A stretch of 64,000 bases of DNA from JAAFHZ01 sp964247085 (GTDB lineage: Bacteria > Cyanobacteriota > Cyanobacteriia > Cyanobacteriales > Chamaesiphonaceae). Of this stretch, positions 9,263-18,050 are shown one piece after another. Location: positions 92,808-156,807 of the forward strand of contig CAXTSX010000003.1 in NCBI GenBank assembly GCA_964247085.1. Reading direction: 5' to 3'. A model generated the notes under the pieces. The model ran no database searches. It was not told where the DNA came from and saw only the letters and a list, made by a program, of their open reading frames with translations. How positions within the stretch are numbered: position 1 is the first letter of the stretch; each line of letters begins with the position of its first letter. The translations under genes were made by a program, and so were the position numbers.

Positions 9263-9976
9263 ATGACGCTTGCTAAATCTTGGCTACCCCTGGCTCTACC
9301 GGCACTCTTCACCCTGGGCAGCATTAGTCCCAGCTGGGCAGCTGAGCAGCAACATGCTCGCACCCTTTCGGTTACTGGTAAAGGAACTACCAGTATTGCG
9401 GCAACTCTCACCCAAGTCCGCTTGGCGGTAGAAGTTTCGGGCAAAAATCCGAATGATGTACAGCAAGAAGCTGCCCAAAAATCTACTAAAGTGATTCAGC
9501 TCTTGCGATCGAAGAAGGTCGATAAATTGCAAACAGCGGGCATTAGCCTGAACCCAGTCTATAACTACCAAAACAATCAGCAAAAACTGACTGGCTATAA
9601 CGCTACCAATAGTCTCAGTTTTCGGTTGCCTGTCGCCCAAGCCGGGGCGGTGATTGATGCTGCCGTGCAGGCCGGGGCTACCCGTATTGATAGTGTGAGT
9701 TCGATCGCCAGCGAAGAAGCGATCACCACGGCTCAAGCCCAAGCTTTGCAACTGGCCACCAAAGATGCCCAACGCCAAGCGCAAGCGGTATTATCAGCCC
9801 TGGGTTTCCAGCCCAAAGAAGTAGTCGGGATTCAGATCAATGATGCCGCTCGGCCTAGCCCGGTGATGATGGAGTCGGCGGCTTTTGCTCGCGACGCTCG
9901 CAAGCTTGCCCAAACCGAAGTGGTTGGTGGCGAACAAGAAGTGCAAGCTAATGTCACGCTGCAAATTAGTTACTAA
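9263..9976 (+). CDS. SIMPL-domain (DUF541) periplasmic protein
   Basis: Starts MTLAKSWLPLALPALF with a signal peptide probably cut after SPSWA. The mature part opens with the typical RTLSVTGKGTTSIAATLTQV and continues through the BP26/OMP28-like fold (NPVYNYQNNQQKLTGYNATN, then the AQALQLATKDAQRQA helix). Such proteins occur in the periplasm or outer envelope; proposed roles include oligomeric channel-like rings and stress tolerance, but no enzymatic activity is established. Length (237) is usual. It converges on the membrane protein at 9982-11262 with only 5 bp between stop codons. Confidence 0.85.
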   Translation: MTLAKSWLPLALPALFTLGSISPSWAAEQQHARTLSVTGKGTTSIAATLTQVRLAVEVSGKNPNDVQQEAAQKSTKVIQLLRSKKVDKLQTAGISLNPVYNYQNNQQKLTGYNATNSLSFRLPVAQAGAVIDAAVQAGATRIDSVSSIASEEAITTAQAQALQLATKDAQRQAQAVLSALGFQPKEVVGIQINDAARPSPVMMESAAFARDARKLAQTEVVGGEQEVQANVTLQISY

Positions 9977-9981
9977 TTTGA

Positions 9982-11262
9982 CTAATTATTAGATCGATCG
10001 CCTGGTAAGGGCGATGCTGGATCAACTTCTTCACCTAGAAATTGATCCAGTTCTTGGTCGAGTAAATCGTCCTCAGTGGTGTAGGCCAAATCTGCCGCTG
10101 TGATAATTTGCTCGGCCTGGAATTTTTCGGCAAACTGGAGTTTGCGGGTCAAGTCCTCAGAACCAGCAGCCAGCTGGGCAGTATGCTGACTCCGTTGTTG
10201 ATTGCGAGTGCGAATTTTGCCATTTGCCCACTGGAGCCAGATCCACCGTCCGATCGGAATCGCAATAAAGCCGATCGCATACAACAAGATCACCCCATAC
10301 AAGCTCGCCACCACCGCAATAATCCCCCCTTTGATCACCAGCCCCTTGAGGAGTGCGCCTAATATTAAAGCCCCTCCACAGTTCACTGCTGCCAATAGGC
10401 CAATACTCCAAATTTGACCGGTACTAGCCGCACTGAATTTCCAGATCTTTTCCTTGAGATAAGGCTGGACATGCTTAAATTTACGCTGCTGGGCAAAAGT
10501 CTGACTATCTGGGAAACGATAAACCAAATCCCCCACTGGACTAACTTCTGGTAGTCCATTAAAACGTAGTAACACCGGCAAAATATGATCTTCGTTGTAG
10601 GGCGAAACATCCTCTAAGTAAGGAGCCACCTGCTCTGCCGTAATCGCCCCCCGATTTGTGCGAATAACTTGACCAATGTTGCGCCAGCGCAATTCTTCTA
10701 AATTGGCATTCGGGTTGCCATCACCAAACAAAAAAGAATAGACTGCGTTCAAAAAATTGAGCTTTTTGCCTCGCTTCCTTGGTTGACGAGGAGCACCATC
10801 ATGACCCCAATCAAACCACCACCAAATAAATCCCCCGCCATCACCAGAGCCGCCCAGATTGATATCGCCCAAGTCAATGCCATCACCATCGTTGTTAAAG
10901 AAACTGAGTGCAAAAATGCTGAGCAAGATTAAGGCCACGGAAGCAATCAGTACAATGCCAAAAGAAACTCGCACCAGGTAAAAAAGTACTTTCCAGATCT
11001 TTTGCAGCCATTCTTGAACCTGCAACCACACAAACTTTTGGCGCAAAATATTCTGAAAATCTGGCGGGTATTTGTAGATCACTTCCCCAGCATTACTCAC
11101 TTGCAGATGTCCACCGACAGCGATCGCTAATTGCTGCAAATCTTTTTCGACGATGGCCAATGGCAAACCCGTTTGGATGGAGAGCTCCCCTGGAGTAGCT
11201 TGATACTCCAGCTTTTCAATAGATTTGAGCAGCAGTGGTTGGAATTCCATACGGTTAGCCAA
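9982..11262 (-). CDS. Cyanobacterial integral membrane protein with wHTH-like N-terminus (unknown function)
   Basis: 426 residues. The first 70 residues look like a winged-helix fold (LLKSIEKLEYQATPGELSIQ, then KDLQQLAIAVGGHLQVSNAG). A hydrophobic segment (residues about 100-120), a Gly/Asp-rich linker with WWWFDWG, and a second domain repeating the first pattern follow (EELRWRNIGQVIRTNRGAIT and LVYRFPD). Near the C-terminus there are two or three more membrane helices (GGALILGALLKGLVIKGGII). The acidic tail ends in DRSNN. The internal duplication suggests two wHTH-like modules, each followed by membrane anchors. I recognise it only as a conserved-looking photosynthetic-lineage membrane protein and give no function. 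Confidence 0.75.
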   Translation of the reverse strand: MANRMEFQPLLLKSIEKLEYQATPGELSIQTGLPLAIVEKDLQQLAIAVGGHLQVSNAGEVIYKYPPDFQNILRQKFVWLQVQEWLQKIWKVLFYLVRVSFGIVLIASVALILLSIFALSFFNNDGDGIDLGDINLGGSGDGGGFIWWWFDWGHDGAPRQPRKRGKKLNFLNAVYSFLFGDGNPNANLEELRWRNIGQVIRTNRGAITAEQVAPYLEDVSPYNEDHILPVLLRFNGLPEVSPVGDLVYRFPDSQTFAQQRKFKHVQPYLKEKIWKFSAASTGQIWSIGLLAAVNCGGALILGALLKGLVIKGGIIAVVASLYGVILLYAIGFIAIPIGRWIWLQWANGKIRTRNQQRSQHTAQLAAGSEDLTRKLQFAEKFQAEQIITAADLAYTTEDDLLDQELDQFLGEEVDPASPLPGDRSNN

Positions 11263-11664
11263 TTAGAAGATAGCGGCGCTATCTATATCTTAACTGCTTG
11301 CTTCCTAGCACGGTGACTCTGTCGTTTAACAATAATTCAACGACTTTGGTCTGGGCGTTGTCGATCGATTCCGCGCACTTGGTAATTAACACCAGTTTTT
11401 CGGTAGCAGTTCATACCTTATATGAGTATTTATGAGAAACATTTAAATTCTTGTCTCGCTTGCTATTCATAGATTCTAGCTGTTTTTTCTTCCTTTGTTC
11501 AGGAAAATCATTAGATAAACATTAATACATGTAAATAATTAATAAAGTTTGTTAAGATGAACAAATAACTCAAACGAAGTATATTTCTGGTCTTTTCCAA
11601 CCAGCCAGAGCTATTTATAAAACTCAATCCGATTTACATAACCACACAATATGGAGTAGCTATT
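11263..11664. other. Non-coding region upstream of hli
   Basis: About 400 bp, becoming very AT-rich toward hli. It should contain the divergent promoters for the minus-strand membrane protein and the plus-strand hli gene. I see no credible ORF or tRNA. I looked for a pair of HLR1-type TTACA repeats and do not find a clean one. Confidence 0.45.
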
Positions 11665-11802
11665 ATGACAAATTCGAATGAAGTAACTAATTCTGTTAAC
11701 CGTAATGGCTGGGTTTGGGGATTTACCCCCCAAGCCGAAATTTGGAATGGTCGGTTAGCAATGCTGGGATTTACAGCCACTCTACTGACTATATATCTTT
11801 GA
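11665..11802 (+). CDS. hli: High-light-inducible protein (one-helix Hli/SCP)
   Basis: A 45-codon gene: MTNSNEVTNSVNRNGWVWGF followed by TPQAEIWNGRLAMLGF and a short hydrophobic end. The chlorophyll-binding signature ExxNGRxAMxGF is intact as EIWNGRLAMLGF, and the single helix has the family length. Hli proteins bind chlorophyll and carotenoid in the thylakoid and protect photosystem assembly under excess light. A GGAG ribosome site lies about 9 bp before the ATG. The ABC exporter gene follows downstream. Confidence 0.93.
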   Translation: MTNSNEVTNSVNRNGWVWGFTPQAEIWNGRLAMLGFTATLLTIYL

Positions 11803-11843
11803 AATTATTGCTATCAATTTTGATTAAGCAATAGATAGATTGA

Positions 11844-11963
11844 ATATTTATATTTTCAAAGATCAGCGAAGAGCTTAGAGCATTGATAGAACAAGGCTTT
11901 AAGCTCTTCGTTATAGATGCAAAATATTGCCCTGAATTTGATATCGATGACAGCAATGAATGA
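11844..11963 (+). CDS. Cryptic small reading frame, translationally coupled to the ABC transporter
   Basis: Between hli and the ABC gene, a frame opens after a TGA at 11841-11843. It reads protein-like to its end (SEELRALIEQGFKLFVIDAK, then YCPEFDIDDSNE). Its TGA overlaps the ABC start as ATGA, a classic coupling arrangement. No ATG or GTG start exists. A TTG at 11883 would give about 26 residues, and the frame before it could use a non-standard start or be a truncated remnant. A 10-bp hairpin lies inside it. I do not recognise the family. It is real coding or a recent fragment, not established. Confidence 0.35.
   Translation: MFIFSKISEELRALIEQGFKLFVIDAKYCPEFDIDDSNE
11867..11910 (+). terminator. 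Hairpin between hli and the ABC gene (attenuator-like)
   Basis: CGAAGAGCTT and AAGCTCTTCG form a perfect 10-bp stem around a 24-nt loop, followed by TTATAGAT. It could reduce read-through from the strongly induced hli into the exporter, or be a coincidence within the small coding frame that overlaps it. Confidence 0.4.
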
Positions 11964-13711
11964 CAGAAACAATGCACCGATTTAATTTAACTATATTTAA
12001 ACAGTTTTGGGAGATTGCCAAGCCTTATTGGTCAAGCGGCGAAAAATGGCGATCGCGTGGTTTGCTACTATCGATCATGCTGCTATCTTTGTTCTACACC
12101 GGATTGAGTGTATTATTGAATAATAAGCGCGGCGAATTAATCTCGGCACTATCGGCCAAAGATGAGACAAGATTTTGGCAAACTATTCTAATTTTTGTCG
12201 GGATATTAATTGTTTATGCCCCGCTCTATGCCGGGTACGTTTATTTACGCGATCGATTAGTCCTCAATTGGCGGAAATGGCTTACAGACCATTTTGTTGA
12301 CAGATATTTTCAGGGCCGAGCATTTTATAATTTAAACCATACCAATGCCCAGATTGATAACCCTGATCAGCGCATCAGTGAAGACGTTGGTAGCTTCACC
12401 CAAGAGTCATTAAAGCTGCTACTGGCTGTCGTTGATTCACTGCTCGCGATCGGCGCTTTTGCGGGGGTGCTTTGGGGTATTTCTCGGCCATTAATTATAT
12501 TTTTGGTGCTCTATGCGGTAGTTGGAACCTTAACAACGGTGGGGATATTTGGGGAACCTTTAAAAAGACTCAATTTTGAGCAATTGCAAAAAGAAGCAAA
12601 TTTCCGCTTTAGTTTAGTGCGGGTGCGCGAAAACTCCGAAGCGATCGCTTTTTACCAAGGAGAACAGTACGAGTCTAATCAGGTCAAGAACAAGTTCATT
12701 GAAATTTTCGATAACTTTAAACAATTAATTTTTTGGGAACTAAATCTTAATGCTTTAACCAATATATACGAGTTTATTCCCTTCATTTTACCGGCAATCG
12801 TAGTAGCGCCTGGTATTTTTTCCGGTGAATTAGAAATTGGTAAAGTCACCGAAGCACAAGGCGCATTTATCAGGGTTTTCTTCTCACTAAATTTGATCGT
12901 ATCGCGGTTTCAATCACTCACTAATTTTGGAGCCGGGATTGAGCGATTATATTCTTTCTCAGAGTCTTTAGATCGTAATGGCTTAGATGTTAGCATCGCT
13001 GATTCCACAGAATTAACCAAGATCGAGATGCAGGTTGCTGATGATCTGGAACTAAAAGATATCACTCTCAAAACCCCCAACTATCAAAGAACTTTGATCG
13101 AAGGTTTATCAGTAAAACTATCCATGGGCGAAAGTTTACTAATCAGAGGGGCGAGTGGCTGTGGGAAGAGTTCTTTGCTGAGATCGATCGCTGGGCTATG
13201 GAATGCTGGGTCGGGGACAATTCTCCGACCTCCCCTAGACCAAGTGCTATTTTTACCCCAACGACCGTACATGGTGTTAGGAACCCTGCGGGATCAACTG
13301 CTATATCCAAACCTAGATCAGCAAATTGAAGATACTCAACTTCAGGCAGCTTTGGTTCAGGTGAATTTACCTGATTTAGAGCAAAAGCATGGTGGATTTA
13401 GAACTGAACACAATTGGTCACAGGTGCTATCGCTGGGTGAACAACAACGCTTGATTTTTGCCCGTTTGCTACTAAATAAACCTAGCTACGCTATTTTAGA
13501 TGAAGCCACTAGCGCCCTAGATCCTAAGAACGAAGAATTGCTATATCAGAAGCTACAAGCCTCTGGGATAATATTTTTGAGCGTTGGCCACCGCGAGAGC
13601 TTGAGTAATTATCACAAATCTGTTCTAAACCTCACTGCCATTGATCTGCAATCTGATGATGGAAAACTAGCCTGGTCACTAACAACTTCAGAAAATATGC
13701 CTATTTTATAA
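11960..13711 (+). CDS. ABC exporter, fused permease/ATPase of the SbmA/BacA-YddA type
   Basis: 583 residues. The N-terminal half has the ABC_membrane_2/SbmA pattern: FWEIAKPYWSSGEKWRSRGL, several helices, WRKWLTDHFVDRYFQGRAFY and the EAIAFYQGE element. The C-terminal ATPase has Walker A GASGCGKSS, signature LSLGEQQR and Walker B YAILDEATSALD with a switch His (SVGHRES). The fold is that of YddA/ABCD-type exporters. Substrate is unknown; relatives handle peptides, vitamin B12 or fatty acyl groups. The ATG at 11960 overlaps the preceding small frame (ATGA), and the gene ends directly on the cax start, so the three are probably one operon with hli upstream. Confidence 0.92.
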   Translation: MTETMHRFNLTIFKQFWEIAKPYWSSGEKWRSRGLLLSIMLLSLFYTGLSVLLNNKRGELISALSAKDETRFWQTILIFVGILIVYAPLYAGYVYLRDRLVLNWRKWLTDHFVDRYFQGRAFYNLNHTNAQIDNPDQRISEDVGSFTQESLKLLLAVVDSLLAIGAFAGVLWGISRPLIIFLVLYAVVGTLTTVGIFGEPLKRLNFEQLQKEANFRFSLVRVRENSEAIAFYQGEQYESNQVKNKFIEIFDNFKQLIFWELNLNALTNIYEFIPFILPAIVVAPGIFSGELEIGKVTEAQGAFIRVFFSLNLIVSRFQSLTNFGAGIERLYSFSESLDRNGLDVSIADSTELTKIEMQVADDLELKDITLKTPNYQRTLIEGLSVKLSMGESLLIRGASGCGKSSLLRSIAGLWNAGSGTILRPPLDQVLFLPQRPYMVLGTLRDQLLYPNLDQQIEDTQLQAALVQVNLPDLEQKHGGFRTEHNWSQVLSLGEQQRLIFARLLLNKPSYAILDEATSALDPKNEELLYQKLQASGIIFLSVGHRESLSNYHKSVLNLTAIDLQSDDGKLAWSLTTSENMPIL

Positions 13712-14821
13712 ATGAATATTTCTAAGTTAGGGATTCTATCTGGGGTAATTGTAGCTGCCATCTTGATTTTTGTGCCCTTGTCCCATATGGCCAAGTATCA
13801 AGAGTGGGGAGATTTGACCGTTTTTGTGACCTCCGCTTTGGCGATTATTCCGCTGTCAATTGTACTCAGTACCGCCACCGAAAAAATTGCGGTAGTCACC
13901 GGACCATCGATCGGCGGCTTGGTAAATGCCGTTTTTGGCAATGCCACCGAGTTAATTTTAGCCTTGGTCGCCCTACGCGCCGGGCTAGTTGATATTGTGA
14001 AGTCCAGTATTACGGGCAGTATTTTGGGAGCCTTATTACTACTCCTAGGATTAGGAATGCTAACTGGTGGGCTACGTTATAAAGAACAGTCCTTCAAACC
14101 AATTTTTGCCCGCGTGAATGGGGCGTTTATGACTCTGGGAGTGACGGCGATCGCCTTACCGACTATCGTCACTGACACTTCTAATATTGTTGATCCTTTG
14201 GCTATTCATCGCCTAGGAATGATCACGGCCACCGTATTAATTGTGCTGTATGGGCTAACTCTGTTGTTTTCGCTGAAGACCCACAGTTATCTTTACGATG
14301 TGGCCATTGCCGAATCGGACTCGGGGGCGATCGATATTGTTGCTCCAGCCGATCGAAATATGCGCTTGGGAGGCTGGATTGTGGTTTTAGCGATCGCTTC
14401 GATAACGGTGGGTTTTGAATCCAATTTATTTGTCGAAGTAGTAGAAGAAACAACCGGACAACTAGGTATTACACCGCTGTTTACGGGGGTAATATTGCTA
14501 CCATTAATTAGTGATGTCGCTGGCTATGTCACGATTGTGCGGCTGGCACTCAAAGATCAAATGGACTTAGCGGTCTCGACGGTGACAGGGGATAGCTTGC
14601 TAATTACGCTCTTTATTGCCCCCGTACTAGTTTTTGTGGGGCAATGGTGGGGACAGCCGTTAGATCTCAACTTCAACCCTTTTGAGGTAGTAGCCTTAGC
14701 GATCGCCGTAACGGTAAATAATTTAATTAGTTCTGGGGGACGTTCTAATTGGTTAGATGGAGCGCTACTGTTGGCGACTTATTTTCTGTTAGGGGTGGCC
14801 TTCTACTATCACCCAGCTTAG
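13712..14821 (+). CDS. cax: Ca2+/H+ antiporter (CAX family)
   Basis: 369 residues, 10-11 membrane helices. The two alpha-repeats are visible: GGLVNAVFGNATELILALVA in the first half and the SDVAGYVTIVRLALKDQMDL / NNLISSGGRSNW region in the second. CAX proteins export Ca2+ from the cytoplasm in exchange for protons. The ATG follows the ABC transporter's TAA with no intervening base, so translation is likely coupled. Two hairpins close the unit. The family is common in cyanobacteria; linking it to an SbmA-like exporter is less usual. Confidence 0.95.
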   Translation: MNISKLGILSGVIVAAILIFVPLSHMAKYQEWGDLTVFVTSALAIIPLSIVLSTATEKIAVVTGPSIGGLVNAVFGNATELILALVALRAGLVDIVKSSITGSILGALLLLLGLGMLTGGLRYKEQSFKPIFARVNGAFMTLGVTAIALPTIVTDTSNIVDPLAIHRLGMITATVLIVLYGLTLLFSLKTHSYLYDVAIAESDSGAIDIVAPADRNMRLGGWIVVLAIASITVGFESNLFVEVVEETTGQLGITPLFTGVILLPLISDVAGYVTIVRLALKDQMDLAVSTVTGDSLLITLFIAPVLVFVGQWWGQPLDLNFNPFEVVALAIAVTVNNLISSGGRSNWLDGALLLATYFLLGVAFYYHPA

Positions 14822-14833
14822 CGTCAGGAAATT

Positions 14834-14903
14834 AAAAAGAACTGGGTCACAGCAATTTGCTGCGAGCCAGTTCTTTCAGGTATCTCTCTTTCAGATACCT
14901 TTT
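14834..14903 (+). terminator. Two consecutive terminator hairpins after cax
   Basis: AAAGAACTGG ... CCAGTTCTTT (14836-14877) forms a 10-bp stem, and AGGTATCT ... AGATACCT followed by TTTT (14878-14903) a second. Both sit just after the cax stop and before the convergent cysE. Confidence 0.75.
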
Positions 14904-14994
14904 ACTTAAATTCTCACTTTATAAAACATAAAGTTGAGGATCTTGTGAGGATTGTTACCAAAAATAAAATTTTGTCAGAGGATAAAGCTCTAGG

Positions 14995-15723
14995 CTAGAT
15001 GCCGGAACCATCAAAGAACTGCCGAATGGCCTTATCTTGCAAGGGACAGTTGGCGGCTTGTTCCACGGGTACTCCAATCAATAATTGCTGCACCGGTTCT
15101 ACTTGTTGCATCTTGGCTTCTAAAGCTTCAATGCGATCGAGCAGCACCCGAATAACTTCAGCTTCCGAATCTGGTAAGCTACCATGCTCCAACGGATTAA
15201 CTCGTACCCCAGACTTATAGATAATTCGACCGGGAATGCCTACTACCGTACAATCCGACGGTACATCGCGCAGCACTACCGAACCAGCCCCAATCCGGAC
15301 ATCATCACCAATATTTAAATTCCCTAACACCTTAGCTCCAGCACCCACAACCACATTCTTCCCAATGGTGGGGTGACGCTTGCCAGACTGTTTGCCGGTA
15401 CCACCCAAAGTCACACCTTGATAAATCAAGGCATAATCACCAATAATCGCGGTTTCCCCAATAACTACGCCCATGCCGTGATCAATAAAAACACCCCTAC
15501 CAATTTGGGCACCGGGATGAATTTCAATTCCCGTTAGTCCTCGGGCGATATGCGAAATCAAACGAGGAAAGAAAGGTAATCTCGACTGGTAAAGCAAATG
15601 AGCAAAGCGATGAAAAACCAGTGCTTGTAAGCCGGGGTAGCAAAACACTACTTCTAGCCAATTACGAGCCGCAGGATCTCGCTCAAAGATGATCTTAAAA
15701 TCGGCGATCAGGTTAGAGAACAC
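14995..15723 (-). CDS. cysE: Serine O-acetyltransferase
   Basis: Acetylates L-serine with acetyl-CoA, the committed step to cysteine. The N-terminal helical part (LIADFKIIFERDPAARNWLE) is followed by the left-handed beta-helix of hexapeptide repeats. Catalytic motifs FIDHGMGVVIGETAIIGD and GVTLGGTGKQSGKRHP are intact, with the CoA-binding loop near VVGAGAKVLGN. At 242 residues it has the shorter cyanobacterial/plant-type N-terminus. The C-terminal extension after VIYKSG is variable. It stands alone, convergent with cax. Confidence 0.96.
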   Translation of the reverse strand: MFSNLIADFKIIFERDPAARNWLEVVFCYPGLQALVFHRFAHLLYQSRLPFFPRLISHIARGLTGIEIHPGAQIGRGVFIDHGMGVVIGETAIIGDYALIYQGVTLGGTGKQSGKRHPTIGKNVVVGAGAKVLGNLNIGDDVRIGAGSVVLRDVPSDCTVVGIPGRIIYKSGVRVNPLEHGSLPDSEAEVIRVLLDRIEALEAKMQQVEPVQQLLIGVPVEQAANCPLQDKAIRQFFDGSGI

Positions 15724-15822
15724 TTGCTTTTAATCCTCGATCGGTAACAGCTTAACCAGATTATTCTAGCGATTTCAGCCCAGCTTTGGAGTAGTATCAT
15801 CCACACCAATCGTAAAGTTTGG

Positions 15823-16299
15823 TTAATTTTCGCTGAGGGTCAAGCTATAAGCCCAATTTTTACTAGGCTCAATGCTACCCACCCAGATCGAGTACTCACC
15901 AGCCGCTAGACTGTCAATACTCAGACTGGCATCCTTGCGCAAGCCCGTATCATCACCACACAAAAATTGACCATTAGGCATTTTGACCACAATGGTGGTG
16001 TCTTTGCCCCGGCTATTCACCCGCAAGTTGAGCTTGGGAAAACCTTGCTCTAGCTTCACCACATGATCGGGACTGCTGGCCGAAAAGCCCAAGCAGGGAT
16101 TTTTGTTTTTATCGAACTTAGCTAGGTTACTCAGAGAATAGCTCCCACTGGTAGAACCACTGACCATCCCAGCTTGGCGCACAAACCCCGCAGATAACTT
16201 TATTGTGGGAGAGCCAGCTTGAGCAACCGCTGGCTGGATACCGAGGGCTGCGCTGAACAGCGCGGCTGGCACCATCAATAGTTCTTTAGTCCACATCAC
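15823..16299 (-). CDS. Secreted/periplasmic protein of unknown function
   Basis: 158 residues, starting MMWTKELLMVPAALFSAALG with a signal peptide probably cut after AVAQA. The mature part has one Cys pair (NPCLGFS and GQFLCGDD) and a beta-rich pattern with LDS-LAAGEYSIWVGS near the end, like bacterial pre-peptidase C-terminal (PPC)-type beta-sandwiches. No catalytic motif is visible. It may be envelope-associated; I give no function. Confidence 0.7.
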   Translation of the reverse strand: MMWTKELLMVPAALFSAALGIQPAVAQAGSPTIKLSAGFVRQAGMVSGSTSGSYSLSNLAKFDKNKNPCLGFSASSPDHVVKLEQGFPKLNLRVNSRGKDTTIVVKMPNGQFLCGDDTGLRKDASLSIDSLAAGEYSIWVGSIEPSKNWAYSLTLSEN

Positions 16300-16534
16300 A
16301 ACATTAATTCCTAAAAAGTATTTGAGATAGAAGTGGTAGGATGCACGGTCTTAAAATTGCGATCAAATATTTCCATCATGAAAATCACTAATGAAATTAA
16401 TAGCCGCTGGGTGGATGCTCTGATAGTAAACATGTCTATAAAAAAGTTCAAAAAGTTCCAGGTGAACTAATACTTTTTGGTTAAAAACTAATGTGGGCTA
16501 AAATCAGAGGAGTTCCAAAATTTTTTCTGAGCTT

Positions 16535-16879
16535 ATGAATGCACCTTTCAATGAAATAACTGTCACTGATTTGGCCGCTAAATTAGCCGATTCAGACCAA
16601 AATTACCAATTTGTGGATGTGCGAGAACCGCAGGAACTGGCTCTGGCTAGTTTGCCCCAGTTTACGAACTTGCCTTTAAGTGAGAATGCTCAATGGTCAG
16701 TAGATATCCATCAAAGACTAGAGGCCACCACTGAGACGATCGTACTTTGTCATCATGGAATGCGATCGGCACAAATGTGTGGTTGGCTAGCTAGTCAAGG
16801 ATTTACCAATCTGCACAATGTGATTGGCGGAATTGCGGCCTATGCCCAGTTAGTAGATAATTCCATACCTCAGTATTAA
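16535..16879 (+). CDS. Single-domain rhodanese
   Basis: 114 residues. A rhodanese fold with FVDVREPQELALASLPQFTN, the active-site loop LCHHGMRSAQMCGWL with catalytic Cys, and the terminal GFTNLHNVIGGIAAY. Likely a cytoplasmic sulfur-carrier or sulfurtransferase of the GlpE/YgaP-like class. It lies 100 bp ahead of hrcA on the same strand; a functional link is not evident. Confidence 0.93.
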   Translation: MNAPFNEITVTDLAAKLADSDQNYQFVDVREPQELALASLPQFTNLPLSENAQWSVDIHQRLEATTETIVLCHHGMRSAQMCGWLASQGFTNLHNVIGGIAAYAQLVDNSIPQY

Positions 16880-16979
16880 TCAATAGATTAAGTGATTTTG
16901 TATACCAAAGTCGCCACGATCCCTGCATAATACTTGAATTACTTCTGCTCAAATTCTCTGACATCATCTTAAAGTCTTC

Positions 16980-18050
16980 ATGAATTTAAACCAGCGCCAG
17001 CAACAAATTTTATGGGCCACTGTCCGTCAATATATTGCCACAGCTGAACCAGTTGGTTCTAAGGCGCTGGTGGAAGAATACAATCTTCAGGTCAGCGCCG
17101 CCACAATTCGGAACAGCTTTACCATCTTGGAAAAAGCTGGCTTGCTCTACCAACCCCATACCTCCGCTGGTCGAGTACCTTCCGATTCTGGCTATCGCTT
17201 GTATGTTGACAGGTTACTCCAGACTGATCTGGCCGCTGGCAAACAGGCCGAGCAACAACTATCCAGCCAGCTGGATTGGGAAAGGTGGAGTTTAGAAGCC
17301 TTGCTGCGCGGTGCTGCCCAGATTTTAGCCACCCTGAGTGGCTATATTGCCATTATTACTCCACCCGAAACCAATCACCTAACAGTGCGTCATCTGCAGT
17401 TGGTGCCGATTGAACCTCATCAGTTAATGATAATTGTGGTGATGGATTCTTACCAAAGTCAATCTTTGCTGGTAGATATTCCATCTACCAATGATGACGC
17501 GCTGGCAGTTGTCGCTGAACTGGATGTTTTATCTAACTTTTTGAATAGTCAAATGCGCGGTCGATCGATCGCTGAACTGGTGGACTGGGATTGGAGCGAG
17601 TTGCATCAACGCTTTCCCAGCTATGCTTTGGTGATCGATCGTCTGTTAACTTTTTTGCAGCGCCAAATGGGTACCAGCAAAAGCACTCAAGTAATGATGC
17701 GCGGTTTCTCAGAAGTATTAAGGCAACCTGAGTTTTCGGAGTTAGAGCAAGTCAAAACCTTACTGCAGCTGTTAGAAGCAGAGCCAGAGCAAATTGGACA
17801 AATGATTTTGGCAGCCGGAGATATTGCTGGAGTCAAGTCCGAACGTTTGTCAGTGCGGATTGGCACCGAAAATTCTTGGGAACCTATGCACATCTGTACT
17901 TTAATTTCTAGCACCTATGGTCAAAATGAATTATCCGTAGGCAGTGTTAGTTTATTGGGACCCAAACGGATGCTGTACGAGAATGCAATTCCCTTGGTCC
18001 AAGCAACCGCTGATTATATTTCGGAAGCTTTATCTGGGTCAAAAATTTAG
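16980..18050 (+). CDS. hrcA: Heat-inducible transcription repressor HrcA
   Basis: 356 residues. The wHTH domain is at the N-terminus (LNQRQQQILWATVRQYIATA, SAATIRNSFTILEKAGLLY, TSAGRVPSDSGYRLYVD), followed by the GAF-like dimer domain and the C-terminal IGTEN ... VGSVSLLGPKRMLYENAI. HrcA binds CIRCE operators and represses groE-type chaperone operons. I see no CIRCE inverted repeat before hrcA or elsewhere I inspected, so its targets are outside the window. Its stop overlaps the stop of rph on the other strand by 4 bp. Confidence 0.97.
   Translation: MNLNQRQQQILWATVRQYIATAEPVGSKALVEEYNLQVSAATIRNSFTILEKAGLLYQPHTSAGRVPSDSGYRLYVDRLLQTDLAAGKQAEQQLSSQLDWERWSLEALLRGAAQILATLSGYIAIITPPETNHLTVRHLQLVPIEPHQLMIIVVMDSYQSQSLLVDIPSTNDDALAVVAELDVLSNFLNSQMRGRSIAELVDWDWSELHQRFPSYALVIDRLLTFLQRQMGTSKSTQVMMRGFSEVLRQPEFSELEQVKTLLQLLEAEPEQIGQMILAAGDIAGVKSERLSVRIGTENSWEPMHICTLISSTYGQNELSVGSVSLLGPKRMLYENAIPLVQATADYISEALSGSKI

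Noticed and set aside
11263..11664. HLR1-type high-light elements before hli
   Set aside because: The expected pair of TTACA direct repeats with correct spacing is not there; only single partial matches.
16378..16470. 30-codon open frame (ATG AAA ATC ACT...) upstream of the rhodanese gene
   Set aside because: No ribosome site, no family resemblance, and it lies in a spacer with unremarkable composition.
16880..16979. CIRCE operator for hrcA
   Set aside because: No TTAGCACTC/GAGTGCTAA inverted repeat is present here, so no autoregulation could be supported.
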